NCBI GenBank assembly: GCA_903632075.3
Contig: CAHIKZ030003345.1
Location: forward strand, 53,585-117,584
Length of the DNA stretch: 64,000 nucleotides
Reading direction: 5' to 3'
From: Acanthosepion pharaonis
Taxonomy: Eukaryota; Mollusca; Cephalopoda; Sepiida; Sepiidae
Made by a program: the position numbers and the translations under genes. This document shows, in pieces, positions 33,960-44,715 of this stretch (positions are counted from its first letter, which is position 1; each line of letters begins with the position of its first letter). Under the pieces are notes generated by a model, which worked only from the letters and a program-made list of their open reading frames with translations, searched no databases and had not been told where the DNA came from.

Positions 33960-34050
33960 TTTCTTTCTATGTGCCGTGTCCTTTCAAGACGTTGGCGATC
34001 ATGGCTCTCCATGATCTGAATTGAATTTTTTTTTTTTTTTTTTTTTGTAG
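33960..34050 (-). mobile_element. LINE-D extreme 3' coding end
   Basis: On the minus strand SWRAMIANVLKGHGT is encoded, followed by the poly-T tract at 34028-34046 read as poly-A upstream. This is the KLWRAMIANV-GHGT ending of LINE-D. Confidence 0.6.
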
Positions 34051-34160
34051 TTTATGCTTAGTCCCTTCTTCTGGCTCTCCTTCGCTACCTTCTGTAGGAG
34101 GGTTTGTAATTTATGACTATGGTTTACAGTCACATCATCTTGAATGGCCAGTTCCCTTAC

Positions 34161-34605
34161 GTTAGTAACTAGATGGATAACACTTTATAATACCAGGTGC
34201 TGTAAGCTTGGGTGTGCGGGTGGTGCAATGTATAACGGCTCGGAATTCCTAATCGGAGTGCCGAGTTCCAATTCCTCTTGCGTTCGATATACTCACTTAC
34301 ACACAAATACCCTTGGAAAATGTATGAATCCACCTCTTTTCCCCCATAATATGGATTAATCTGTAATACTTGTATTATTAAAGAATTATTAAAGTATTTT
34401 CTGGCTTTACATAACCTGCAAAGGGGGGACTTCGACGTGGCATAATGGTCAGCAAGCTTGTCTCGATAGATCAGTTACGATTGAGTAGTGAGTTTGATCC
34501 TCACTGGGTGCCCGATACATTCGGCATTGTGCCACATCTAAGTTACGCTTGGTAAATCACCATAATCTGCAAAGGGTTGATAAGCCGTAAAAAACGAATA
34601 GATCA
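34161..34605 (+). mobile_element. Composite 5S-tRNA SINE, 5'-truncated copy
   Basis: Starts within a 5S rRNA-like sequence: GTTAGTAACTAGATGGATAA and AATACCAGGTGCTGTAAGCT (34161-34209) follow the last 50 bases of 5S rRNA. It is fused directly to GGGTGTGCGGGTGGTGCAAT (tRNA-like A-box area), a GAGTTCCAATTCC B-box-like string, and the ATACCCTTGGAAAATGTATG body. The 3' part TTTTCTGGCTTTACATAACC is interrupted at 34426 by a nested SINE and resumes at 34577 with TTGATAAGCCGTAAAAAA. The same junction occurs in the copy at 58201. Confidence 0.75.
34426..34560 (+). mobile_element. Nested tRNA-derived SINE with target duplication
   Basis: A 135-bp copy of the family seen at 3081. CATAACCTGCAAAGGG (34410-34425) and CATAATCTGCAAAGGG (34561-34576) are the target duplication with one mismatch. 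The head has TGGCATAATGGTCAGCA and GTTTGATCCTC, the end GCTTGGTAAATCAC. It is younger than the 5S-headed SINE it split. Confidence 0.85.
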
Positions 34606-34665
34606 GTTCTCCTACACTTGTTCCTAACTACGGTTAGAGAGTACACTGTTATTAACTCTATATTT

Positions 34666-34790
34666 GGCGGGGGGTGGGTGCGGAGAGATGATCCATGCTT
34701 TTCTCAACGAACTCGACCAGAATTTGAACACAACTCGCGGATTTCATTCCAAACCGCTAACCATTACTCCATCTTCACAGTGTAAAACTT
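34666..34790 (-). mobile_element. tRNA-like SINE fragment
   Basis: On the minus strand GATGGAGTAATGGTTAGCGG (A-box-like), GTGTTCAAATTCTGGTC (B-box-like) and AAAAGCATGGATCATC occur with the spacing of the 30.5-kb SINE, followed by a C-rich run. Same body, different head details. Confidence 0.6.
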
Positions 34791-35640
34791 CTTTTTTTTT
34801 TTCGGCTAAAAGAAATTTGCTCCTGTCACATCTATAATAAATGGTTTATTTTTGCGTGGATGACAGAGAATTCATAACATAGGCATTTATTAAATACAAA
34901 GTTAGAAAAAAAAAGGAAAAAAAAAACGAGAAATAGTCTAATAATGAAAGTGTAGAAAAATTTGGTTTTCCATTCAAGAAGAATTATAGAGAAACGTCGT
35001 GGGGGGTGGGGGGAAGCGGGTGGATGGGGTCGAACATTGAAAAGAGCAATTGAAATCTACCCCTACCTCCCAAAAAATATCCAGAAAGAAAGAAATAATA
35101 AATGGGAAAGTTAAAAATTAAAGGTAAAAATCAAATGAATGCCGGGTTTAAAATACTACGAGAACGCACGCTATTTGTGTAGCGATAAAAAGTGAAATTG
35201 ATATGAGAAAGTGTCAGAATAAAAAGAAAAATCAATGAATTAAAACTAACAATATTCGTTAAAGGCGACTGATGTTAAGCATCAAGTATAATCGCTAAAT
35301 CACTAAAAAGCAAACATCAACTGAGAAATTGCCAAACATTTTGGCGAGCACACCAACGTCTATATATTGATTTATTTTAACTTTATTCACATTATTGGTT
35401 TATTTATTTTAACTTTTAACTATTGCCAGAAGCAGATGACATTTTCTTTGGTGAAATATGAATCTCCTCTCCATCAAGGACAACGTATCCGAGAAATTCT
35501 AGATCTTAGAGTGAACCTAAAAAAAGGAAAGAAAAATAAACAGAAATAGGATTGAAATGAGGAACTTCCAAATAACTATTTTGGAAATACATCACAAAAC
35601 TGAATCTATGCAAAAGGAAACTGCCATGCCTATAAGAAAG
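34791..35640. other. No recognised feature
   Basis: Poly-A/T rich with a G-rich patch at 34999-35030. No gene or repeat recognised. Confidence 0.4.
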
Positions 35641-35725
35641 GTCATTCTGTTCCGATGTTTGGCCGAAAAGCTTGGATTGTTCTGTCTGTGTGCATTGTAA
35701 AGTCACATAAAATTGTTACATGTCC
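35640..35725 (-). mobile_element. LINE-R scrap
   Basis: GATTGTTCTGTCTGTGTGCA and AAAATTGTTACATGTCC match the interior of the minus-strand LINE-R piece near 51320-51375. Confidence 0.5.
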
Positions 35726-35737
35726 AATGTAACCGGG

Positions 35738-36262
35738 TCTAGATGATGATGTTCCTCCTCCTCCCCCTCCTCCTCATCCTCCTCCCACTTCTATTCCTTC
35801 TTCTTGTTCTTCTTTCTCCTCCGCCTATTCCTATTTCTTCTCTTCTTCCTACGCAGTTTTCTTCTACTCCTCATTCTTCTTCTTCTTTTGCTCCTCCCCT
35901 CCTTCTCAGCCCTCCTTCTCCTCCTCCTCCTCTTCTTTATTCATGTTCTTCTCTTCTTCGTCCTACTTTCTTCTCTTCCTCATTCTTATTCTTTTCCTCA
36001 ACCTCCTCCTCCTGCTCATTCTTCTTCTCCGTCTCCTCACCTGCTCCTCAACTCTCCTCCTCCTCTTCCTTCTTCTTCTTCTTCCACCTCCTCCTCTCCC
36101 ACGTACTCATTTTTCTTCTCTTCCTCATTCTTCTTCTTCTCCTCTACCTCCTCCTGCTCATTCTTCTTCTTCTCCTCTACCTCCTCCTCCTGCTCATTCT
36201 TCTTCTCCGTCTCCTTACCTCGTCCTCAACCCTCCTCCTCTTCTTCCTTTTTCTTCTGATTC
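35738..36262. repeat. Long homopyrimidine CTC/CTT tract
   Basis: More than 500 bp almost wholly of C and T on the plus strand, made of CTC and CTT triplets. Imperfect longer units repeat, for example a block with CCTCCTCCTGCTCATTCTTC at about 36006 and 36180. Overlapping leucine/serine open frames, up to 249 residues, are its translation. Confidence 0.9.
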
Positions 36263-36299
36263 TAAGTGTAAGTCTCTTTTTCGTTTACATTTTCCTTAA

Positions 36300-36905
36300 A
36301 ACTTCCTCATTGCTCAGATGTTCCGGCCATGGCATTCTCCGCAATTTTCCGTCTCATCACATTTCTGGTGCCTCAAATCACTTCTTCATCTGTGTGGAGA
36401 TTGTTCGGTATTTACTAAGAGGAGGACTATTATTACATAACATTTTAGCATTCAAAATTTTCTTATTTCTTAATACTTTGCTTTGCTTTTGAAAGGCATC
36501 TTTCTCTATTCCAATGCACCTTCGGATTTCGGCGTCACATTTTCCGTTTTCTGTTAAAACACTTACTAGATGTTTAAAATTTTGTACTTGCTTGATTTTC
36601 GTTTCTTCAATTCGTAGTCTGCATCTTGGCTTGAAATTTACTGACAACCATACAGTCTGCTGTCTTACAATTGATAATTCTTTCTTCTCGTTTTATTACC
36701 TGTGAGAGTTCATGCAGTTTCTTTTCTCAATTTGCTATCAACACTGTGCCATCTGCATATCTTATGTTTTTAAGATTGTGTCCGCCAATAATAAATTCTT
36801 GTAAACGGTCTAGATTTCTCATCATAGCCTCGCCGTAAAGATTGAACTAGTCTGGTGTGTCGACATATCCATGTCTTATGCCGCATCAGATCCCCAAACT
36901 ATTTG
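36300..36905 (-). mobile_element. LINE-D fragment including RT palm
   Basis: On the minus strand NLYGEAMMRN-like then QEFIIGGHNLKNIRYADGTV precede LIAN and a stop, then KFQAKMQT-like, KQVQNFKHLVSVLTENGKCD, AEIRRCIGIEKDAFQK and MLCNNSPPL. The palm box is YADG instead of YADD, at about 36750-36761, with a stop soon after. This is the only LINE-D copy here retaining the palm region. Confidence 0.75.
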
Positions 36906-37164
36906 GTAGGAAAGAATACTATCGAAAGTTTGATATAATCACTTTGAGGGTACGCCTGTTTTTCGTTGCAGATTACTTTATATCAGATTGGGTAAATACT
37001 GTATTGGTTTTACCCTTTTAATATGATTACCAGACACTGTATAATGTATCAATTCAAAAAGAGCTCTTCAGCAACTGAAATAACAAGAAATATTTGCTCT
37101 GTCTATGGAAATAAAGCTTTCAGTGTTTGGACATGACAGTGATAGTTTGACAAGTTACAATCGG
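36906..37164. other. No recognised feature
   Basis: Likely further upstream RT sequence of LINE-D in part, but no motif was clear. Confidence 0.3.
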
Positions 37165-37830
37165 TATCTGTCTATATCTCTGAGATGAGGTATTATGTAG
37201 ACTATTTACATGATTTGGACTATTGTCCTCATCGCCATGTTTATCACAACGTTTCGGTTTTAGGTGGTTGGAATGTCGAACTGAACCCTTTATTTTTTTG
37301 TTCTAGTTCCGCGTGCCATATTTAATGGATGTCAGTTATCTCCTGTTAATTTCCCTCCACCTTCTCACATTATTGAACTGACACTCTTTTGGTCCTGTCA
37401 CTGGATCTAACTAACGCCTTTATCCAGTGTGCCATGTGTCCTTCAGGACATCTGCGTATGAATTTCTGGGTATTATAAACCTAATGTCTTCAGCCTCATT
37501 TTTTTACCAGTGCTCATATTTCAATTTTTGCCGTTATCACTTAATTTTTTTTACCAAAGCTCATATTGCAATTTTTGTTATTATTATCGCTTTTCTCTGC
37601 TTCCCATATTGTATTCATTTCTATGCTTGGACGGCTCAGGAGATTTTTGTGGCCTAGCATATGTGCTGATTCCTTAAGTTTACGAATTTTCCAATGGTGT
37701 CCTTTGTCTATGATCTCAACTGAGATCATAATAGTGTAATTTACAATCAGTAAACCTTTCCCCTCAATCTTGACGAACAAGTTCTGACAATATTGAGCTT
37801 TGACATAATTGATGAAAATCTTAAGCAAAA
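37165..37830 (-). mobile_element. PLE 3' part: post-endonuclease coding plus terminus
   Basis: A minus-strand open frame between 37541 and 37828 contains IIDKGHHWKIRKLKESAHML and LLSRPSIEMNTIWEAE, resembling the segment after the GIY-YIG domain in PLEs (HHW-RK-KEA-I and S-PSVE). Downstream on the same strand, 37440-37165 is the shared terminal sequence with CTCTTTTGGTCCTGTCACTG and ATCACAACGTTTCGG. The coding end and terminal repeat are in the expected order, which links the orphan terminal repeats at 31.6 and 54.1 kb to PLEs. Confidence 0.6.
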
Positions 37831-38376
37831 CTGGACAAACAGTTCAATATAAATCCCACTCCGATTATAAAATATAAGCCTGGAAAACTGCTTAAAATTG
37901 ATCAATGGGTACCTCATCATTTGAATTCTTAACTTATCATTGAAGTGTAGATTTACTACCCGACTATTCCTATGATGACATTTGGGTCCCTTATAATCAT
38001 AATCAGCAGAAATGACAATGCTTACCCCCTGCTGAAATTGAACAATCCACTCGAAAACTACCCGTAAAAAAAATTATGCTCTATGTCTTGAGGGATATAA
38101 AGAGTGTAATCTATCGTGAAGTGCTAAACTAAAACGAACGGATAACTGCTAATTTCAATTGAAAGTATCGCGCTAAAAGTTACCTTAAAAATCGCTCGTT
38201 ATTTATTTAATCGTAAAAAATGCACCTTTTTTTGTTGTGTTTCATCACAGAATATCGTAAAATTTCAATTATATATGAAACCTAATCACGTGTTCAAGCA
38301 CCACCTATTAAAAAAAAAAAAAAAGGTGAGAACTTTGACCCAACCCAATACTATTCGGTTCGTGCATAGTAATATA
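37831..38376. other. No recognised feature
   Basis: AT-rich, no motif recognised. Confidence 0.4.
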
Positions 38377-38490
38377 GTGATTTCCCAAGCGTAGCTTAGA
38401 TGAGGCACAAGGCTATGGGACACCCAGTGAGGATCGAATTCACAAACTCAGTCGTAATTGTTCTAGTGAGACACCACCTCGAGGCGCCCT
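38377..38490 (-). mobile_element. tRNA-derived SINE, A box deleted
   Basis: Same family as 3081-3218. It retains the GAATTCGATCCTCACTGGGT B-box area and the AGCTACGCTTGGGAAATCAC 3' end, but the segment with the A box is shortened. Probable target duplication CGTGCATAGTAATATA / CGTTCATAGTAATGTA on either side, with two mismatches. Confidence 0.75.
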
Positions 38491-38639
38491 CGTTCATAGT
38501 AATGTAATACCTAAAACGGTGTGTTTTAAGACAGAGTATTAAGCGTTATTCAGAGTTCAACCATATTATATAAAAAAAAACATTAGAAAAAAACTGAAAA
38601 CTTAGAACTATACATAAAACACTATCATTACAGGCAGCA

Positions 38640-39112
38640 ATGATATCTATAAAAAGGGAACGAGTCGAGAGAAGATTTTAGTGAAATACACCAGATACAA
38701 GTGTGGTGAACAGTCATAAAATAAAGCATAAAAAAACCCAGAATATACCTTCTTATTGACATGGCAGTCCCTACAGGCTGTCATGTATCTTTGAAATCGA
38801 AATCTCAAAAATGTAGCACATGAGAACATCAACAATCCCTGTTGCCCTCGGATTGATTAGAAAAGATTTCAATAGACTCATTGAAGGGATTCCTGGTAGC
38901 CCATGCCTTAAAGAAATACAAAAGATTGTCCTCTCGAGTACAGCCCACACCTTACGAAGGGCTTTATCTATGTAAAATATGCGTGATTTTTTTTCAAAAC
39001 TGTTCAGTGGAAAATGTCATGATTCAATTTCTGACCTTAGGTCTCTGGTTGGGACCCGGAAAGAAATGAGTATATACCAGAAATCAAAGGAAATAAAATA
39101 ATAATAGGCTAA
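38640..39112 (+). mobile_element. LINE-R 3' fragment
   Basis: The frames give LLIDMAVPTGCHVSLK, then (after a small deletion) SKM-HMRTSTIPVALGLIRK, DFNRLIEGIPGSPCLKEIQK and SAHTLRRALSM, then the untranslated CAATTTCTGACCTTAGGTCT and AATCAAAGGAAATAAAATAA. Part of the nuclease-like domain is deleted. Ends with only two or three AAT units. Confidence 0.75.
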
Positions 39113-39530
39113 GTATATAATGTTTTACTTCTGTAAAAGAGTTCTCTCTCCTTTCACTTATGATACCAAATAAAAATGGCCTTTTTCGACTCAAACGGCA
39201 AACAGTTTCAAATAACAGGGAAGTGAAACATTTTTTAAAAAAAACGGTAAATTCCAACAATAATCAGAAAATATATTTAAATTCTTACAAGTGAAAAACT
39301 TCCCACAATACAAATTAAGGATTAAACAAAACATGCTGCCTATAAAGTAGTGAGTTTGATCCCCAGTGGGTAATCCATATTCGTGCCAAACTGAGCTAGT
39401 AAGATTAGGTAAAACACAGAAAATAATTAAAATGTATCCTGGTGCTCAGATTTGAATTTAAACAGATCTACAGTGACTGAAAAATCTGTCGAATGTCATC
39501 ACTACTAATATTAATATTTCTATTACTTCT
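39113..39530. other. No recognised feature
   Basis: A GTGAGTTTGATCC-like string at 39351-39362 could be an isolated SINE B-box fragment. Confidence 0.3.
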
Positions 39531-39534
39531 GACC

Positions 39535-39625
39535 CAGTGGGTCCTTACTCGATTGGTTAGAGCACCCACCTAATCAAGTGAACTGTAAAGGATCTTATAT
39601 GTTCCTGGTTTTATGTCAAACGAAT
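39535..39625 (+). mobile_element. Possible tRNA-like SINE head
   Basis: GTGGGTCCTTACTCGATTGG followed by TTAGAGCACCCACCTAATCA resembles the 5' half of a tRNA (A-box-like TTGGTTAGAGCA). No clear B box follows at the normal spacing, so it is not a functional tRNA. Confidence 0.35.
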
Positions 39626-39724
39626 TTGCCACAAGTAAAATCATGATGTGAGAGTTTCAAAATAACCAGTTGTTCAGAAGTAGAGACAATTAAATGAAAT
39701 AAATAAAAACTTTCAGGATTAAGT

Positions 39725-40020
39725 GTCACTCGGTCGGAAAGTAAGGAATTCCAGTAATGGACTTCAACGCATTCTCGAAAAGGACCAGCAGCAAGACGTC
39801 CATCGAGCAGTCAAAGGCAGAGCTACGATTATAGAGCCCGAGAGAGATGGAGTACTCGTTGGCCGAAGGGAAGTTCTGGTCCTTTAGTCGGTTGTAAGAG
39901 AAGAAAAAGCAGCAGCGAAGAAGTGTCAGATACCTACCTCCAGACAGTGTCAAGTGAACTGATCCATGAATAAAGAACCATTTTTATATAAACAAAAAGA
40001 CTTCTTGTTTTTTCTCAGCG
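39725..40020 (+). mobile_element. Possible solo LTR
   Basis: It begins TGTCACTCGGTCGG, is relatively GC-rich, and has an AATAAAGAACC polyadenylation-like signal at 39970 followed by a T-rich stretch. These fit an LTR in plus orientation, but no second copy or target duplication was found, and the adjacent Gypsy fragment is on the other strand. An open frame on the reverse strand has no recognised domain. Confidence 0.3.
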
Positions 40021-40299
40021 AGTCGATATCACGAGACGGACTTATTCGAGAACCTCTCCTCTTGCTATGTCTCACCTTTTTTCTATTGGACGTTTAACGA
40101 ACATTTCCATGTTTTATTAACACCGATGCAAACGAGAATAGACTCACTGATTAGAATGCTGACCAGTCGGTGAAAAAATGTCTGAGGGACTCGGGTGGAT
40201 GTTTGAAGTAGCCAGTTTTTATCCATCCAGGTTCATAGCACACGATTATACTACTTCCTGAGCGGTTTTGGTATCGAATACTCAGCTGTCTGCTTCTTC

Positions 40300-40750
40300 A
40301 ACGCAGGTGACATCTGTTCACCAGACGACTTCCAAGTCAAAAACCCAGATCTTCCTGTTTTGGTCATACTCCGCATGGAAGTCAGGCTTGTTGATGGTGA
40401 TAGATGCGCACAAGGGCCGGTCAAATTGAGGGAAACTCACAGTCCCATCACTGGTCACACATACTCCTCCTAATTTCTTCATAATGTCAATTCCGAGCAG
40501 CAGGTTGAACCTCTGCCATTTCCCGTCTACAACGAGAACCTCAACTCCAATAGGATGCCTGATGCTGACATCAAGCTGAACAAGTCCTACCCAAGATCGC
40601 CTTAGAGTCCTTTCCCTAATAGTAAGCACGTTCACTTCTTTCATCTTCCAAAGCGGCCTGCTTACGAGCGACCGTGAACAGCCCGTGACTAGCAATGCTA
40701 AACTCCTGATTCCGCTGATGCGTACAGCAATTGCAGGTAGTGCCTCCTAC
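40300..40750 (-). pseudogene. Gypsy-like retropepsin fragment
   Basis: A minus-strand open frame runs from 40695 to 40318. It reads LLVTGCSRSLVS near its start, where retroviral-type aspartic proteases have L-V/I-D-T/S-G-x-S, then IGVEVLVVDGKWQRFNLLLG followed by IDIMKKLGG, the flap-to-alpha region with the LLGxD motif. The catalytic aspartate is replaced by valine. Length (about 125 residues) covers one protease domain. The RT expected next is missing. A second fragment of the same family at 44299-44620 carries the same substitution. Confidence 0.7.
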
Positions 40751-41108
40751 ATGGCAATTGTTCTGATGAGCTTTCCTACTTGGTCTTTCGACTTCATGAA
40801 TTTAAGCATGCTACTAGATTGGCAATTAGGTCTCACCGTTTTACTGCTGAACTAGCTAGATTCAACCGAATGATATATTCTAATTTCTCGCACTCTTCAT
40901 TTGTGGAAATCTATTCCAATTTCTTGTTTCCTTGCTAACTCCAATCTTCAAAAATTTAATTGCATCGTCAATCGCCTTCTTCTGTCTTCCAGAATCCTCT
41001 TCTTTTATTTCCCTTCCGCCGCACTAAAATTTTCTCATTCTCTTTCACTCCCAGTAACCCCGTGTATCTTAGTGCCATTATCGCTTTGCTTGGGGTGAAT
41101 TGATTACA
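40751..41108 (+). mobile_element. LINE-B 3' end
   Basis: The decayed end includes the CTTCAAAAATTTAATTGCAT block, TCTCATTCTCTTTCACTCCC and the tail GCTTTGCTTGGGGTGAATTG then ATTACAAAAATAATAATAA. It adjoins the Gypsy fragment directly. Confidence 0.7.
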
Positions 41109-41109
41109 A

Positions 41110-41650
41110 AAATAATAATAACGTTATTATTTATAGGAGTTTATAAGAACTACATGTAAAAAAAATGAAAGAATATTAATTTCCAAAATATAGATATCGT
41201 TTTCAAGTCAAATTAAAGACGCTATACGAAAAGTTGTTGTGGCCAGGAATTTTGAATCTGCCCTGAAATGCTGGCATAATCTTTTACGGCATATGTTGAA
41301 TATCCGGCAGTAGAGACGATCTTATATGGTACGTTGAATTGAACCAGATGAATGTGTCGCTAATAGCGACCACGGTTCAAGCTGCATTTGGAAGTTCACT
41401 TGTCAGTGTCCTCATCACCAATGTGTCCTAATAATGAAAGGAAACAATAGGTGAAATGAAAGCATCGAAATTAATTTTGACATCTTGTCAAGGCGAGTCA
41501 ATACAACATTCCAAATCGGCCATGATCCAATCCACTCCTGACGAGACAAGATGTTTTGAATATTTCTGAGACGGTGAAGCGTAGACATGTATGCGTCCAG
41601 TAAACAGCATAACGAGTTCATCGAACTGAAAAGTTAATTCCTATCAGTTG
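41110..41650. other. Unassigned
   Basis: A minus-strand open frame of 68 residues at 41415-41621 has no domain I recognise. Confidence 0.3.
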
Positions 41651-41651
<1 letters not shown>

Positions 41652-41719
<68 letters not shown>

Positions 41720-41812
41720 TATATATATATGTGTGTGTGAACGCACGAGTTTTCGATAGCATATATATGTATTTATACGGTGTAAATACATATATATGTA
41801 GGGTAGAGAATA

Positions 41813-41902
<90 letters not shown>

Positions 41903-42192
41903 TGATTCTCCTGTCGAATTCGACGTAGGAGTGTCAAACTTACATCTCGATACAATTACATACACCCATATAAACAAACAATGTATCCCTTTATCTATCC
42001 GTCTAACTATACATACATACATACATATACACCCATATACAGATATATATACATACCAAAACATATACACACATATAAACACATCTACATTCACATCTAC
42101 CTACATAGACATACATACATATACGCATACATACATATACACATATATATACATATATATATACATACATATATACACACACGCACACACAC

Positions 42193-42266
<74 letters not shown>

Positions 42267-42300
42267 ACAAACATGTACTAACATATACATAGCGCATCAC
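41652..42300. repeat. (TA)n / (TACA)n microsatellite cluster
   Basis: TA tracts at 41652-41709, 41814-41901 and 42197-42257 surround a CATA/TACA-rich stretch (42005-42180). Long Ile-Tyr open frames on both strands are artefacts. Confidence 0.95.
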
Positions 42301-42539
42301 ATAAACAATGATATGTTTATCTATATAAGATAAACATAATAGTCATTCCATTAAAATGTCATGCCCGATGTTATTGAATCAAGATGGAACTGACATAAGT
42401 GATAACACGTTATAAAACGGTGTTTCTTTTTTGAATCGTTTCTTATGTCTACATTTAAAAAATATCTCACTACGAAGATTTAGCAACTCATCTTGATTCT
42501 TATCTTTAATTAAAAAAAATGTATGGAGATGTAAGGTTT

Positions 42540-43093
42540 TATTTATATATGTTTATGTGCATGTATGTGTATGACCTTATGTATATATATGTGTAAATGT
42601 ATATATATATATAAGAGTGGATGTTCTAAAGTATCTATAAAATAACAACGTTAAACATAATAAAAAATGTCTTTAATAAATAAATTGTCGGACCTTGTCC
42701 ATTTCTTAATATATAAGAGTGGATGTGTATGGATGTATGTTTTATATGTATGTATGTGTGTGTGTGTTTATGTATGTATATGTATATATGTGTATATGTG
42801 TATGTATATGTATGTATGTATATATATATGTATATGAATATATAAATATATATGTATATATATACATGGTATATGTAGATGTATGTGTGTACATGCCTAT
42901 ATGTATGTATGTACGTGTAAATATAAATATATTGTTGTGTATGTGTGTATACGCATAGAAATATAGATCCTTTCTAGATTAGATAATCTCTATATTTGTT
43001 TTTATATGTTTATATTTGATTTGTAACCTGTAGTCGATATTAATTTTGTTAAATTTTCTTAATTACACAGCGGTCCTTTTATAAATGCCCTTC

Positions 43094-43173
<80 letters not shown>

Positions 43174-43196
43174 CGTGTGTGTGTGTGTGTGTGTGT
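42540..43196. repeat. (TATG)n, (TA)n and (TG)n region
   Basis: Imperfect TATG/TGTA repeats to about 42960, then (TA)n at 43098-43154 joined to (TG)n to 43196. Spacer between is AT-rich without features. Confidence 0.9.
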
Positions 43197-43367
43197 CTTT
43201 ATATGTATGTATAGCGTATATATAAGTATACAGTACATATTTATATATAATAGTATAGTTGCCAATGTATTATTATATAATAGTATATCTGCCAATATTT
43301 GTATATATGCATATCATATGTATATGCAAAAACTTATAGGTATACAGTATGTATAAAAGTATACATG

Positions 43368-44298
43368 CAGTGGCTAGCAAAAGTCTACACCCTCTTTGAC
43401 AATTAATATATTTTGTATAATTTAACAAGGAACAACACATGTTTTCAATTCCAATGATTGTTAAATAATAAGCAGATTCATCACACTTTCCTTTGATATA
43501 AAAATTACATTTTAAAAGTTTCACACTGATTCTGAAAATCATATAACTTAGAAAAACGTCTTTGCAAAAGTATACCCCCCCCCGATATTATACTATATCA
43601 TATTAACATGATCTGGGAAGCCAAGTAAACTTACCAGAAGAGCAAAATCAAAAAAGGGCCGGGAGGCAACCTCCAACCCTAGTGCAACACTGGATGAGTT
43701 GAAAGTTTTGCTTTCCAGTACTGGAACAGATATCCATGCATCTACAATTTCCAGAGTATTACACCGGTCTGGCCTGCAAGGGAGGGTAGCTACAAAAAAA
43801 AAAAGCCCCTTCTGAAGCCTATGCATAAGCAAGCTAGGCTAAACTTTGCCAAAAGTCACATCAATGATTCCATGACCTTGTGGCGAATGATTTTGTGGCC
43901 AAATGAAACCAAAGTCGAGTTATTTGGAAAAAAAATACGAAATGCTACGTTTGGAGGAAAAAAGGCACTGCTCAACAACCTCATTACACCGTCCCCATTG
44001 TAAAGCATGACGGTGGCTTCATCATGCTTTGGGGCTGTTTTTCAGCTGCAGGGCTTGGAGAACTGGTAACTATCCAAGGTGTCATGGACAGTGTCAAGTA
44101 CCAAGAAATAATGGAGGCAATCCTGCTGAAGTCTGCTAGAGCTCTGCGCTTCGGTCGCAATTTCAAGTGTCAACACGATAACGACCCTAAAAATGTGTCA
44201 AAAAGCACTAAAGCTTGGTTTTCTAGAAAAAAAATCGCAGTTTTGGAGAAGCTCAGCCAGTCTCCAGACCTCAACCCTATAGAAAATCTATGGCGAGA
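43368..44298 (+). mobile_element. Tc1-like transposon, truncated at its 3' end
   Basis: It starts CAGTGGCTAGCAAAAGTC then TACACCC, with a related inner string TTTGCAAAAGTATACCC at 43561, reminiscent of the outer and inner direct repeats of Tc1 elements with IR/DR termini. The coding relic begins around 43600. The three catalytic sites are readable: WPNETK (first Asp changed to Asn) at 43896-43910, QHDNDPK at 44171, and SPDLNPIENLW ending 44293. Frameshifts occur near 43800 and 44005. The sequence stops at NLWRD and joins Gypsy sequence, so the C-terminus and right TIR are lost. Confidence 0.85.
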
Positions 44299-44620
44299 TT
44301 CACTTCTTTCACTTCACTTTCATCCTCCAAAGCAGTCTGCTTTCCAGCGACCGTGAACAGCCCGTGACTAGCAAGGCTAAACACCTGAATCCGTTGATAC
44401 GTACGGCAATTGTGAGTAGCGCCTCCTTCATATCAAGTTCGGGGAGTAGACTGGCGCTGAGGCCTATTCCCCTGGCTCGTTTCCCGGACAATTGCGGACT
44501 AGATGTCCCTTCGCGTGGCACTTCTCATACCGTATACGGTGTGTCTGCCTTTCAGTGTGCGGTTCTTGGCAGTCCTTTACAAAATGAGGAAAACTCTGCT
44601 CGGTGATGATGAAACGTTGC
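44299..44620 (-). pseudogene. Gypsy-like Gag zinc-knuckle/protease fragment
   Basis: On the minus strand, the order is HFVKDC (end of a first CCHC knuckle), YEKCHAKGHLVRNC (second knuckle, with its first Cys changed to Tyr), a short linker, then FRCLALLVTGCSRSLESRLL, the start of the aspartic protease with Val in place of the catalytic Asp. This is the usual Gag-Pol order of a Gypsy/Metaviridae element. The frame shifts between knuckle and protease. It ends abruptly at the Tc1 junction. Confidence 0.7.
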
Positions 44621-44629
44621 CAGCTGGTA

Positions 44630-44715
44630 GGTATTGAATTTTACAAAATATCGTTGGGCTGTGCAAGCAAGATCAGAGGAGAGATCAGTTCTAGGTCCTT
44701 GTCATCTAGATCTTT
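44630..44715 (-). mobile_element. LINE-A scrap
   Basis: TSKDLDDKDLELISPLI is readable on the minus strand, matching the TSKNLDDRSLAADLSSD-type stretch just after the LINE-A palm box. Confidence 0.5.

Noticed and set aside
35743..36492. 249-residue open frame
   Set aside because: Leu/Ser/Pro monotony is the direct translation of the CTC/CTT tract, overlapping open frames exist in the other two forward frames, and it only gains normal sequence when it runs into LINE-D.
39726..39953. Small cysteine-containing secreted protein on the minus strand
   Set aside because: It overlaps a possible LTR, has no recognised signal or domain, and is within the length expected by chance.
41618..42292. Long Ile-Tyr open frames on both strands
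   Set aside because: Translations of (TA)n and (TACA)n in several frames at once.
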